Origin: Intrasporangiaceae bacterium
Lineage (GTDB): Bacteria > Actinomycetota > Actinomycetes > Actinomycetales > Dermatophilaceae
Direction: 5' to 3'
Assembly (NCBI GenBank): GCA_012518475.1
Contig: JAAYSB010000010.1
Coordinates: 1 to 11,127 of the forward strand
DNA: 11,127 bases
Part shown: positions 1 through 6,515 of the stretch, piece by piece
Numbering within the stretch: the stretch's first letter is position 1
Layout of the letters: each line of letters begins with the position of its first letter
Translations under genes and position numbers: made by a program
The notes under the pieces: generated by a model
Told to the model about the DNA's origin: nothing
Seen by the model: the letters and a program-made list of their open reading frames with translations, nothing else
Database searches by the model: none

Positions 1-2085
1 CCGTCCGAGCGCGCTCTCGAGGCTCCCTTCATCGAGCGCAACATCAACGCGACGCGCGCGGCCTACGGCATCGACGACATCGAGCGGACCAGCTATGCCG
101 CCGTCACCGAGGCCGAGGCCGGTCAGCTCCGCCAGGACGCCGCCGTCATCCCCGGCATCCGTCTTGTCGATCCGAGCATCGTCTCGCCGACCTTCCGGCA
201 GTTCGAGAGTCTCCGGCCGTACTACGGCTTCCCGGAGATCCTCGATGTCGACCGCTACGACATTGAGGGTGAGGTCTCGGACGCGGTCGTGGGCGTGCGT
301 GAGATCAACCTGGCCGGTGTCCCCACGTCCCAGCGGAACTGGGTCAACGACCGCACCGTCTACACCCACGGCTACGGGTTCGTCGGTGCCTACGGCAACC
401 GCAGAACCTCCGAGGGTGACCCGGTGTTCTTCTCCGGTGGCCTGAGCGACGACACCGATGCCGGTGAGTTCGAGCCGCGCATCTACTTCGGTGAGTCCTC
501 CCCGGTGTACTCGGTCGTCGGTGACGTCGAGGGGGCGCCCCCGCGCGAGTTCGACTACCCGGACGACGAGGGCACGGGCGGAAACGTGCTCAACACCTTC
601 GACGGTGAGGGCGGCGTCCCGATCGGCAGCTTCCTGCGCAAGATCGCCTATGCGCTGAAGTACCGCGAGTTGAACTTCCTCCTCTCCGAGTTCGTCAACA
701 GTGAGTCGCGGATCCTCGACCACCGGACCCCGGTGGAGCGGGTGGAGCGCGTCGCACCCTGGCTCACCCTGGACGGGAACGTCTACCCCGCGGTCGTCGA
801 CGGTCGGATCAAGTGGATCGTCGACGCGTACACGATGACCGCGAATTACCCCTACAGCCAGCTCGTCGACCTGCAGAACGCCACCTCCGACTCGATCACC
901 GAGCGCTCCGCACTCATCACCGCCGGCGCCGGTCAGATCAACTACGTGCGCAACTCGGTCAAGGCGACCGTCGACGCCTATGACGGCTCGATCGATCTGT
1001 ATGCGTGGGACACCGAGGACCCGATCCTCCAGGCGTGGGACAAGGCCTTCCCCGGTGCGCTGTCGCCGCTGAGCGAGATGTCCGGCGAGCTGATGTCCCA
1101 TGTCCGCTACCCACAGGACCTGCTCAAGATCCAACGGGTCCAGCTGCGCAAGTACCACGTGACCGACCCGAGCTCGTTCTACACCGGTCAGGACTACTGG
1201 GAGGTCCCGAAGGACCCGACGCATGCGACCCAGGACGCCCCGACGTACTACCAGTCGCTGGCGATGCCGGGCCAGGACGACCCCTCGTTCTCGCTGACCA
1301 CGACGTTCATCCCGACCGGCACCGGCCGCGAGATCCTCCGTGGGTTCTTGGCCGCCGACGCCGATGCCGGCAGGGAGGCCGGCGTCAAGGCCGACTCCTA
1401 CGGCACGTTGCGGCTGCTCGAGCTGCCCCGCGCCTCGGCGATCGACGGACCCGGACAGGTGCAGAACCAGATCGAGGTCTCGACCGAGCGCTCGCAGGAC
1501 CCCTCCGAGCCGCTCAACCTGTCGCAGTTCATCGCGCAGAACCGCCAGAGCGGACGCCAGCTCACGTTCGGCAACCTGCTCACGCTGCCGGTCGGCGGCG
1601 GTCTGCTCTATGTCCAGCCGATGTATGTCCAGGCCCAGCGGGAGGCCGGCTCCTTCCCGCAGAACAAGGCCACCATCGCGGTGTTCGGCAAGGAGGTCGC
1701 CTGGGGCACCACGCTCAACCAGGCCCTCGACGGCCTCTTCGGCGGCGACGCCGGCGCAGATGCCGGTGACGTTGACTCCGAGGTGCCCACCGACGAGACA
1801 CCGGACCAGCCACGCGAAGGCGACCCGGCGGCACTGGCCCAGGCGCTGGCCGACATGGAGCGGGCCTACGACGATGCCGAGCGGGCGCTGCGCGCCGGTG
1901 ACTTCGCCGCGTACGGCGAGGCCCAGGACCGGCTCAAGGAGGCCATCGCCCGAGCGGTCGAGGCCTCCCCGAGTGAGCTCCCGGAGCCGACGGACCCGGA
2001 GGCCGACCCGTCGGCCGACCCGGCAACAGAACCAGCAACCGAACCGACGACAGAGGCTGCGGACGCAGCAGTCGGCGACTCCTGA
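1..2085 (+). CDS. UPF0182 family membrane protein, 3' part
   Basis: This reading frame is open from base 1, so the gene begins before the window; 694 codons are visible, ending at TGA 2083-2085. The first residues (PSERALEAPFIERNI, then NATRAAYGI) and the long tyrosine-rich body match the extracellular part of UPF0182 proteins, which are large actinobacterial and cyanobacterial proteins with several N-terminal membrane helices. No membrane segment is visible here, as expected if those helices lie in the missing 5' part. From about base 1740 the protein changes to an acidic, Ala/Asp/Pro-rich linker. An amphipathic helix follows (about 1834-1965, with the GDFAAYGEAQDRL stretch seen near the end of this family). 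It ends in a low-complexity Asp-Pro/Glu-Pro-Thr tail (about 1966-2082). The function of the family is unknown to me. Family assignment is firm; any role would be a guess. Confidence 0.93.
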   Translation, partial: PSERALEAPFIERNINATRAAYGIDDIERTSYAAVTEAEAGQLRQDAAVIPGIRLVDPSIVSPTFRQFESLRPYYGFPEILDVDRYDIEGEVSDAVVGVREINLAGVPTSQRNWVNDRTVYTHGYGFVGAYGNRRTSEGDPVFFSGGLSDDTDAGEFEPRIYFGESSPVYSVVGDVEGAPPREFDYPDDEGTGGNVLNTFDGEGGVPIGSFLRKIAYALKYRELNFLLSEFVNSESRILDHRTPVERVERVAPWLTLDGNVYPAVVDGRIKWIVDAYTMTANYPYSQLVDLQNATSDSITERSALITAGAGQINYVRNSVKATVDAYDGSIDLYAWDTEDPILQAWDKAFPGALSPLSEMSGELMSHVRYPQDLLKIQRVQLRKYHVTDPSSFYTGQDYWEVPKDPTHATQDAPTYYQSLAMPGQDDPSFSLTTTFIPTGTGREILRGFLAADADAGREAGVKADSYGTLRLLELPRASAIDGPGQVQNQIEVSTERSQDPSEPLNLSQFIAQNRQSGRQLTFGNLLTLPVGGGLLYVQPMYVQAQREAGSFPQNKATIAVFGKEVAWGTTLNQALDGLFGGDAGADAGDVDSEVPTDETPDQPREGDPAALAQALADMERAYDDAERALRAGDFAAYGEAQDRLKEAIARAVEASPSELPEPTDPEADPSADPATEPATEPTTEAADAAVGDS

Positions 2086-2098
2086 CCTGCGTGCTCGG

Positions 2099-2131
2099 CG
2101 GCGGGACCTGGACAAGGATTTGGTCCCGCCG
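2099..2131 (+). terminator. inverted repeat after UPF0182 gene, probable terminator
   Basis: A perfect 10-bp inverted repeat (2099-2108 CGGCGGGACC with 2122-2131 GGTCCCGCCG, 13-nt loop) lies 13 nt after the UPF0182 stop codon. There is no T-run behind it, so it is at best an intrinsic terminator of the U-less actinobacterial kind, or an RNA 3'-end stabiliser. Its right arm overlaps the -35 box of the tRNA promoter. Confidence 0.55.
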
Positions 2132-2148
2132 ACCGGCTCACGTACAGT
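2120..2148 (+). promoter_or_regulatory. probable sigma70-type promoter of the initiator tRNA
   Basis: A -35-like TTGGTC (2120-2125) and a -10-like TACAGT (2143-2148) are separated by 17 bp, the ideal spacing for the main actinobacterial sigma factor. Transcription would start near 2155, giving a leader of about 18 nt before the mature tRNA 5' end at 2173. This is read by eye from consensus and position. Confidence 0.6.
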
Positions 2149-2172
2149 AGTCAAGCCGACCCAGTCGGCCGC

Positions 2173-2246
2173 CGCGGGGTGGAGCAGTTCGGTAGCTCGC
2201 CGGGCTCATAACCCGGAGGTCGCAGGTTCAAATCCTGCCCCCGCTA
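2173..2246 (+). tRNA. initiator tRNA-fMet (CAT)
   Basis: The full cloverleaf can be drawn. The acceptor stem is 2173-2179 with 2239-2245, the D stem GAGC/GCTC (2182-2185, 2195-2198), the anticodon stem CCGGG/CCCGG (2200-2204, 2212-2216) with anticodon CAT at 2207-2209, and the T stem GCAGG/CCTGC around loop TTCAAAT. Three features mark it as initiator rather than elongator: an unpaired first acceptor position (C1 opposite T72), three consecutive G:C pairs next to the anticodon loop, and an A11:T24 pair in the D stem. The discriminator base is A (2246). CCA is not encoded (CGA follows), so it must be added after transcription. The tRNA charges methionine, which is then formylated, and starts translation at the ribosomal P site. 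Confidence 0.96.
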
Positions 2247-2250
2247 CGAA

Positions 2251-2291
2251 AAGTGGCCCGTATCAACGTCATCCGTTGATGCGGGCCACTT
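2251..2291 (+). terminator. long hairpin after the initiator tRNA, probable terminator
   Basis: Bases 2251-2268 pair with 2274-2291 over 18 positions with one G:T wobble (2261:2281) and a 5-nt loop (TCATC). The hairpin starts 5 nt after the tRNA discriminator base. The following sequence (TCCGTTCTGC) is only weakly T-rich. It most likely ends the tRNA transcript or defines the 3' precursor end for processing. Being nearly perfectly symmetrical it could act from either side. Confidence 0.75.
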
Positions 2292-2385
2292 CCGTTCTGC
2301 GCTTGCCCGCGGGCGAGCCGGTCAGGTGAGATGGGCCACGTCGCCTCCCCGGCATACCTGGGCCCCGTCGGTCGTTGAAACCGAC
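2292..2385 (+). promoter_or_regulatory. leader region of ndh with two short hairpins
   Basis: This 94-nt stretch between the tRNA terminator and the ndh start must hold the promoter of the ndh-M16 operon unless transcription reads through the tRNA hairpin. I see no convincing -35/-10 pair. There are two hairpins: 2301-2307 with 2312-2318 (7 bp with one G:T, loop CGCG) and GTCGGT 2367-2372 with ACCGAC 2380-2385 (6 bp, 7-nt loop). The second touches the ndh start codon and no Shine-Dalgarno sequence precedes that codon. Confidence 0.35.
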
Positions 2386-3762
2386 ATGACTTCCCAGATT
2401 CACGACACCGATCCGATCGCCCAGAGCGACAGCACCCCTCGCCACCGGGTCGTCGTCATCGGTTCCGGGTTCGGGGGACTGTTCTTCACCCGGGCGCTGC
2501 GCCGGGCGGACGTCGACATCACCCTCGTCGCGCGCACCTCCCACCACCTGTTCCAGCCGCTGCTGTACCAGGTGGCCACCGGCATCCTGTCCCAGGGGCA
2601 GATCGCACCGGCGACGCGGGAGATCCTCGCCGGCCAGCGCAACGCGCGGGTCGTCCTCGGTGAGGTGACGTCGATCGACGTCGCTGCCCGGACCCTCACG
2701 AGTGAGTTCCTCGACCAGCAGGTCACCCTCCCGTACGACACTCTCCTCGTGGCAGCGGGGGCCGGACAGTCCTACTTCGGCAACGACCACTTCGCCAGGC
2801 ACGCGCCGGGGATGAAGACCATCGACGACGCCCTCGAGCTGCGCGGCCGGATCTTCGGGGCCTTCGAGGCTGCCGAGATCGCTGCGACCGAGGAGGAGCG
2901 CCGCCGCCTGCTCACCTTCATCGTCGTCGGCGCCGGACCGACCGGTGTCGAGATGGCCGGCCAGATCGCCGAGCTGGCCAACCGGACCCTGCGTCACGAC
3001 TTCCGCTCCATCGACCCCCGGTCGGCCCGCATCATCCTCGTCGATGCCGCGCCCGCGGTGCTGCCGACCTTCGGCGACAAGCTGGGAGGGCGGGCCCGTG
3101 ACCGCCTCGAGAGCATGGGAGTCGACGTCATGCTCGACACCATGGTCACCGATGTCGACAACGCCAGTGTCACCGTCCGCGACGCCGACGGACGGGAACA
3201 CCGGATCGACGCGGCCACGAAGGTCTGGGCCGCCGGCGTCTCGGCCTCATCCCTCGCCGGACAGCTCGCTGAGCAGACCGGAGCCGAGCTCGACCGGGCC
3301 GGTCGGATCGCAGTCGCACCTGACCTCACCGTGCCCGGCCACCCGGAGATCTTCGTCGTCGGTGACATGGCCGCCCTCAACGACTATCCCGGCGTCGCCC
3401 AGGTGGCCATCCAGGGCGCCCGGTATGCGGCGGCTCAGCTCCGCCGCCGGCTCGCCGGCAAGCCCGAGCAGGAACCGTTCGTCTACCGGGACAAGGGCTC
3501 GATGGCGACCATCTCGCGGTTCTCGGCCGTCGCGAGCATCGGCCGGTCCCAGTTCGGCGGCTTCATCGCCTGGCTCCTCTGGCTCGCGGTCCACCTCGTG
3601 TACATCATCGGCTTCAAGAAGCGGGTGACGACGATCATCCACTGGGCCGTCAGCTTCCTCGGTCGCGGACGGTCCGAGCGCACATCGACCGAGCAGCAGG
3701 TGTTCGCCCGCACTGCGATCGAGGACCTGGGGGAGGGCTATCACCCGCGCGTCCCTCGTTAG
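2386..3762 (+). CDS. ndh: type II NADH:quinone oxidoreductase (NDH-2), FAD-dependent
   Basis: This is a 458-residue FAD enzyme that would oxidise NADH and reduce menaquinone at the inner face of the membrane without pumping protons. Visible features are an N-terminal FAD-binding VVIGSGFGG (residues 23-31), the QPLLYQVATG stretch after the first domain (57-66), and a second Rossmann motif for NADH, VVGAGPTGVEMAG (180-192). The FAD-contacting VVGDMA (324-329) and the AQVAIQGARYAA region (338-349), associated with quinone and flavin binding, follow. A hydrophobic C-terminal stretch (about 393-410) and following basic residues are the usual membrane anchor. The ATG at 2386 gives a normal N terminus just ahead of the FAD motif. 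An in-frame GTG at 2326 would add 20 unconserved residues and is less likely. It is probably co-transcribed with the M16 genes, the next start being 9 nt after the stop. It could be annotated only as FAD/NAD(P)-binding oxidoreductase, but the length and anchor favour NDH-2. Confidence 0.92.
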   Translation: MTSQIHDTDPIAQSDSTPRHRVVVIGSGFGGLFFTRALRRADVDITLVARTSHHLFQPLLYQVATGILSQGQIAPATREILAGQRNARVVLGEVTSIDVAARTLTSEFLDQQVTLPYDTLLVAAGAGQSYFGNDHFARHAPGMKTIDDALELRGRIFGAFEAAEIAATEEERRRLLTFIVVGAGPTGVEMAGQIAELANRTLRHDFRSIDPRSARIILVDAAPAVLPTFGDKLGGRARDRLESMGVDVMLDTMVTDVDNASVTVRDADGREHRIDAATKVWAAGVSASSLAGQLAEQTGAELDRAGRIAVAPDLTVPGHPEIFVVGDMAALNDYPGVAQVAIQGARYAAAQLRRRLAGKPEQEPFVYRDKGSMATISRFSAVASIGRSQFGGFIAWLLWLAVHLVYIIGFKKRVTTIIHWAVSFLGRGRSERTSTEQQVFARTAIEDLGEGYHPRVPR

Positions 3763-3766
3763 GGTG
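3761..3766 (+). promoter_or_regulatory. possible ribosome binding site overlapping the ndh stop
   Basis: AGGGTG shares its first two bases with the ndh TAG stop and lies 5 nt before the ATG of the first M16 gene. It is the only candidate site for this start and implies translation coupled to ndh. Confidence 0.4.
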
Positions 3767-3771
3767 TCCCC

Positions 3772-5103
3772 ATGCCGCTCGACTATCCGATCCACGAGCA
3801 GACCCTGCCGAACGGGCTCCGCGTCGTCATCTCGCCGGACCACACCGTGCCCATCGTCACCGTCAACCTCTGGGTGGGGGTCGGCTCCCGGCACGAGGTG
3901 CCGGGCAAGACGGGATTCGCCCACCTCTTCGAGCACCTCATGTTCCAGGGCTCGCGCTCAGTCGCCAACGGCGAGCACTTCGCCGCGCTGATGGCCCACG
4001 GCGGACGGGCCAACGCGACGACCTGGTTCGACCGCACCAACTACTTCGAGACCGTTCCCACCGGGGCGCTCGAGCTGGCCCTGTGGCTCGAGGCGGACCG
4101 GCACGGCCACCTGCTCGACGCCGTCACCCAGGACAACCTCGACAACCAGCGGGACGTCGTCAAGGAGGAGAAGCGCCAGCGCTACGACAACCAGCCCTAC
4201 GGCAACGCCCTCACCGATCTGTATGCGGCGATCTTCCCGGAAGGTCATCCCTACCACCACCCGACGATCGGTTCGATGGAGGATCTCGACGCGGCCAGCC
4301 TCGAGGACGTCCACGAGTTCTTCAACCGCTACTACGCCCCGAACAACACCGTCCTGACCCTGGTCGGCGACGTGACGCCCCAACGCGGCTTCGACCTGGC
4401 CGCCGAGTATCTCGGGCACCTCGACCGGCAGGTGGAGCCGCCGCGCGGTCCTGGTCCGCAGCTGGGCCCGGTCTCCGAGGACGTGCGCGTCACCAGACGG
4501 GGAGCGGTGCCCAACGACCGTCTCTATCTCGGCTTCCGGATGCCGGCGGAGGGTTCGGAGGACTACCTGGCGGCGTCGCTGGCGCTGGAGTCCGCAGCCG
4601 GGCTGTCCTCCTCACCGATGGTCTCCCGGCTGGTTCGGCGGGAGCAGGTCGCCACCTCGATCGGCTCGCACACCATGGGTTTCGTCGACGGCTCCTCGCT
4701 CGGGCTGATCGTGGCCGACATCGCACCCGGTCAGGACGCGGAACGCGTCGGGCAGGAGATCGCCGCCGAGCTACGGTCCTTCGTCGAGCAGGGCCCGACC
4801 GAAGAGCTCATCGAGTCGGTCCGGGCCCATGCGGAGCGGTCCTGGCTCTCTGCTCTCGCGAGCGGTGAGGAGCGAGCCGACATCATCAGCCACTACACCC
4901 TCCTTCACAACGATCCCGACTACATCAACACCGCCCTCGACCGACTCCTCGTGATCACGCCGGAGCAGGTCAGCGACGCGGCTGCGACCTGGCTGGCTCC
5001 CTCCAGCGCGGGCTGGATCGAGTACCTCGCCGGCCCGGACGACGAGTCCGAGGAGGGCAGCGAAGCCGCCCTGGTCGCCGCAGCGGGGGAGGCTCGCGCG
5101 TGA
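3772..5103 (+). CDS. M16 family zinc metallopeptidase, catalytic member of a pair
   Basis: This 443-residue protein has the single-subunit length of M16 (pitrilysin/insulinase, processing-peptidase-like) proteins. The inverted zinc motif is intact: H51-L-F-E54-H55, then 76 residues, then E132 in VVKEEKRQR, so it should bind zinc and cut peptides. The N-terminal strand LPNGLRVVI and the following GKTGFAHLFEHLMFQGS are typical. The C-terminal half (from about residue 235) is the second M16 repeat. It lacks the Tyr/Arg substrate-holding sequence, which instead occurs in the next gene. There is no signal peptide or membrane segment, so it is probably cytoplasmic. The ATG is 9 nt after ndh, and its TGA is overlapped by the start of the second M16 gene. 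Substrate is unknown; cleared peptides or leader peptides are possible. Family and catalytic competence are well supported. Confidence 0.93.
   Translation: MPLDYPIHEQTLPNGLRVVISPDHTVPIVTVNLWVGVGSRHEVPGKTGFAHLFEHLMFQGSRSVANGEHFAALMAHGGRANATTWFDRTNYFETVPTGALELALWLEADRHGHLLDAVTQDNLDNQRDVVKEEKRQRYDNQPYGNALTDLYAAIFPEGHPYHHPTIGSMEDLDAASLEDVHEFFNRYYAPNNTVLTLVGDVTPQRGFDLAAEYLGHLDRQVEPPRGPGPQLGPVSEDVRVTRRGAVPNDRLYLGFRMPAEGSEDYLAASLALESAAGLSSSPMVSRLVRREQVATSIGSHTMGFVDGSSLGLIVADIAPGQDAERVGQEIAAELRSFVEQGPTEELIESVRAHAERSWLSALASGEERADIISHYTLLHNDPDYINTALDRLLVITPEQVSDAAATWLAPSSAGWIEYLAGPDDESEEGSEAALVAAAGEARA
5085..5092 (+). promoter_or_regulatory. strong ribosome binding site of the second M16 gene
   Basis: GGGGGAGG lies inside the last codons of the first M16 gene, 7 nt before the GTG at 5100. 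It supports the GTG start within the overlap rather than a start further downstream. Confidence 0.75.
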
Positions 5104-6479
5104 ACGGGTCGAAGCCGACGACAGCAGCGGCGCCTCCTCGTCCGGGCGTGGCACCGCCGGGCCCCTGGGCCTTCCCCGGTCCCGATAGCGACGTCGTGCT
5201 GGACAATGGACTACGGGTCATCACCTACGACGTCCCTGGTCAGTACGTCATCACCGCCACGGTGCTCATCCCGATGGCCCTCAGCGACGAGCCACGTGAG
5301 TTCGAGGGCGTGGCCTCCCTCATGGCATCTCTCCTGGACGAGGGCACCGCCCAGCACACGAGTGAGGAGTTCGCGGCCCTTCTCGAGCGCCACGGCATCG
5401 CCTTCTCCGCAGGAGTCAACGACGGCGCGCTCCTGGTCGATATCGACGTGCCGCTGCGCAACCTGTCGGTGGCCCTCGAGCTGCTCGCCGAGGCCCTCGC
5501 TGCCCCGGACTTCCCGGAGGACGAGGTCCGGCGGCTGCGTGCGGCACGACTGGCAGAGATCGAGCAGGAACGCGCCTCCGCTCCTCACCGGGCCGCCCGG
5601 GAGATGATCGCGACGTTGTGGGCCCCCTACGAGCGCGCCTCCCGGCCGACCGCCGGGACACCGTCCGGGGTCGCAGCCGTCACGCGGGAAGCGGTGCAGA
5701 GCTTCCATGCGGAGCGGGTGGGTCCCGAGGGCGCCAGCCTTGTCGTCGCCGGTGCTCTCGGAGACACGGACCTCGGGCACCTCGTCGCGGTGACTCTCGG
5801 GGCCTGGACAGCCCCTCATCATCTGCCGGCAGCACGCCCCACGCCACCGGATCCGGCGGAGGATGCGGCTCGGGTCGTGATCGTCGACCGGCCGGACTCG
5901 GTCCAGAGCGAGATCGTCCTGGCCTGGCAGGGGCCGGACCGGCACGCCGCCGACGGCTGGGCGCCGTACCCGGTCATCGGCTATGTCCTCGGTGGCTCGC
6001 CGAACGCACGCATCGACGCCGTCCTTCGTGAGGACAAGGGCTTCACCTATGGCATCCGCTCGGGCTTCCGCCCGCGTCGGGCCGGAGGCCTGTTCCTCAC
6101 GACCGGCTCCGTTCGCGCGGACGCCACAGCGGAGTCGGTGCAGATCCTCACCGAGCTTCTCGATCCCGGGCGGGTCACGTTCACCGAGGACGAGGTCCGT
6201 GCCGGGGTCGACTTCCTGGCCGGGACGGCGCCGGGCCGCTTCGCCACGGCGGATGCCATTGCCGGTGAGGCCGTGAGCCTCCTCATGGACGGCCTGCCGC
6301 TCGACTTCACCACGACGAACCGCGACGCGACGATGGCGGTGACGGCCGAGCAGCTGACCACGACCTATGCGGGGCTCGCCCCGGATCGGTGGTGTGTCGT
6401 CATCGTCGGCGATGCTGTGCAGTTCGCGGATGAGTTGCGTGACCTCGACATCGGCCCGGTCACAGTCGTTCCCAACTGA
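5100..6479 (+). CDS. M16 family protein lacking the zinc site, probable partner subunit
   Basis: This is a 459-residue M16-fold protein with a GTG start in a GTGA overlap with the preceding stop codon. The N-terminal strand DVVLDNGLRVITYD (residues 31-44) aligns with the family. At the zinc site, however, the sequence is EGVASLMASLLDEGT (69-83): the two histidines and the glutamate of HxxEH are Ser73, Ser77 and Ala76. It therefore cannot be an ordinary zinc peptidase. The C-terminal repeat has GFTYGIRSGF (314-323), the Tyr/Arg-containing sequence that in heterodimeric M16B enzymes holds the substrate backbone. This matches the non-catalytic alpha-type subunit, with the upstream product as catalytic partner. 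Residues 1-30 are Pro/Ala-rich and probably flexible. The heterodimer is inferred from the paired genes and complementary motifs. Confidence 0.92.
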   Translation: MNGSKPTTAAAPPRPGVAPPGPWAFPGPDSDVVLDNGLRVITYDVPGQYVITATVLIPMALSDEPREFEGVASLMASLLDEGTAQHTSEEFAALLERHGIAFSAGVNDGALLVDIDVPLRNLSVALELLAEALAAPDFPEDEVRRLRAARLAEIEQERASAPHRAAREMIATLWAPYERASRPTAGTPSGVAAVTREAVQSFHAERVGPEGASLVVAGALGDTDLGHLVAVTLGAWTAPHHLPAARPTPPDPAEDAARVVIVDRPDSVQSEIVLAWQGPDRHAADGWAPYPVIGYVLGGSPNARIDAVLREDKGFTYGIRSGFRPRRAGGLFLTTGSVRADATAESVQILTELLDPGRVTFTEDEVRAGVDFLAGTAPGRFATADAIAGEAVSLLMDGLPLDFTTTNRDATMAVTAEQLTTTYAGLAPDRWCVVIVGDAVQFADELRDLDIGPVTVVPN

Positions 6480-6515
6480 TCTCGGAGGCGATGGCCACCT
6501 GTAGTCGGTGGGTCC
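6480..6515 (+). terminator. short convergent gap with weak hairpin
   Basis: The M16 operon and the hisN operon end 36 nt apart. The gap can form a CACC/GGTG stem (core 6497-6500 with 6508-6511, loop TGTAGTC) extended imperfectly by flanking G and C bases. It may be a weak two-way terminator, but it is short and has no T-run. Confidence 0.25.

Noticed and set aside
1005..1769. 254-codon plus-strand frame inside the UPF0182 gene
   Set aside because: Pro/Arg/Gly-rich composition typical of a shifted frame in GC-rich DNA; the UPF0182 frame is conserved over the same stretch.
2326..2385. GTG at 2326 as start of ndh
   Set aside because: It adds 20 residues without similarity to NDH-2 N termini and has no well-spaced Shine-Dalgarno sequence; kept only as an alternative.
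2269..3201. 310-codon minus-strand open frame antisense to ndh and the tRNA terminator
   Set aside because: It is a GC-bias shadow: Val/Asp/Gly/Arg-rich, no family motif, and fully opposed to the conserved NDH-2 frame.
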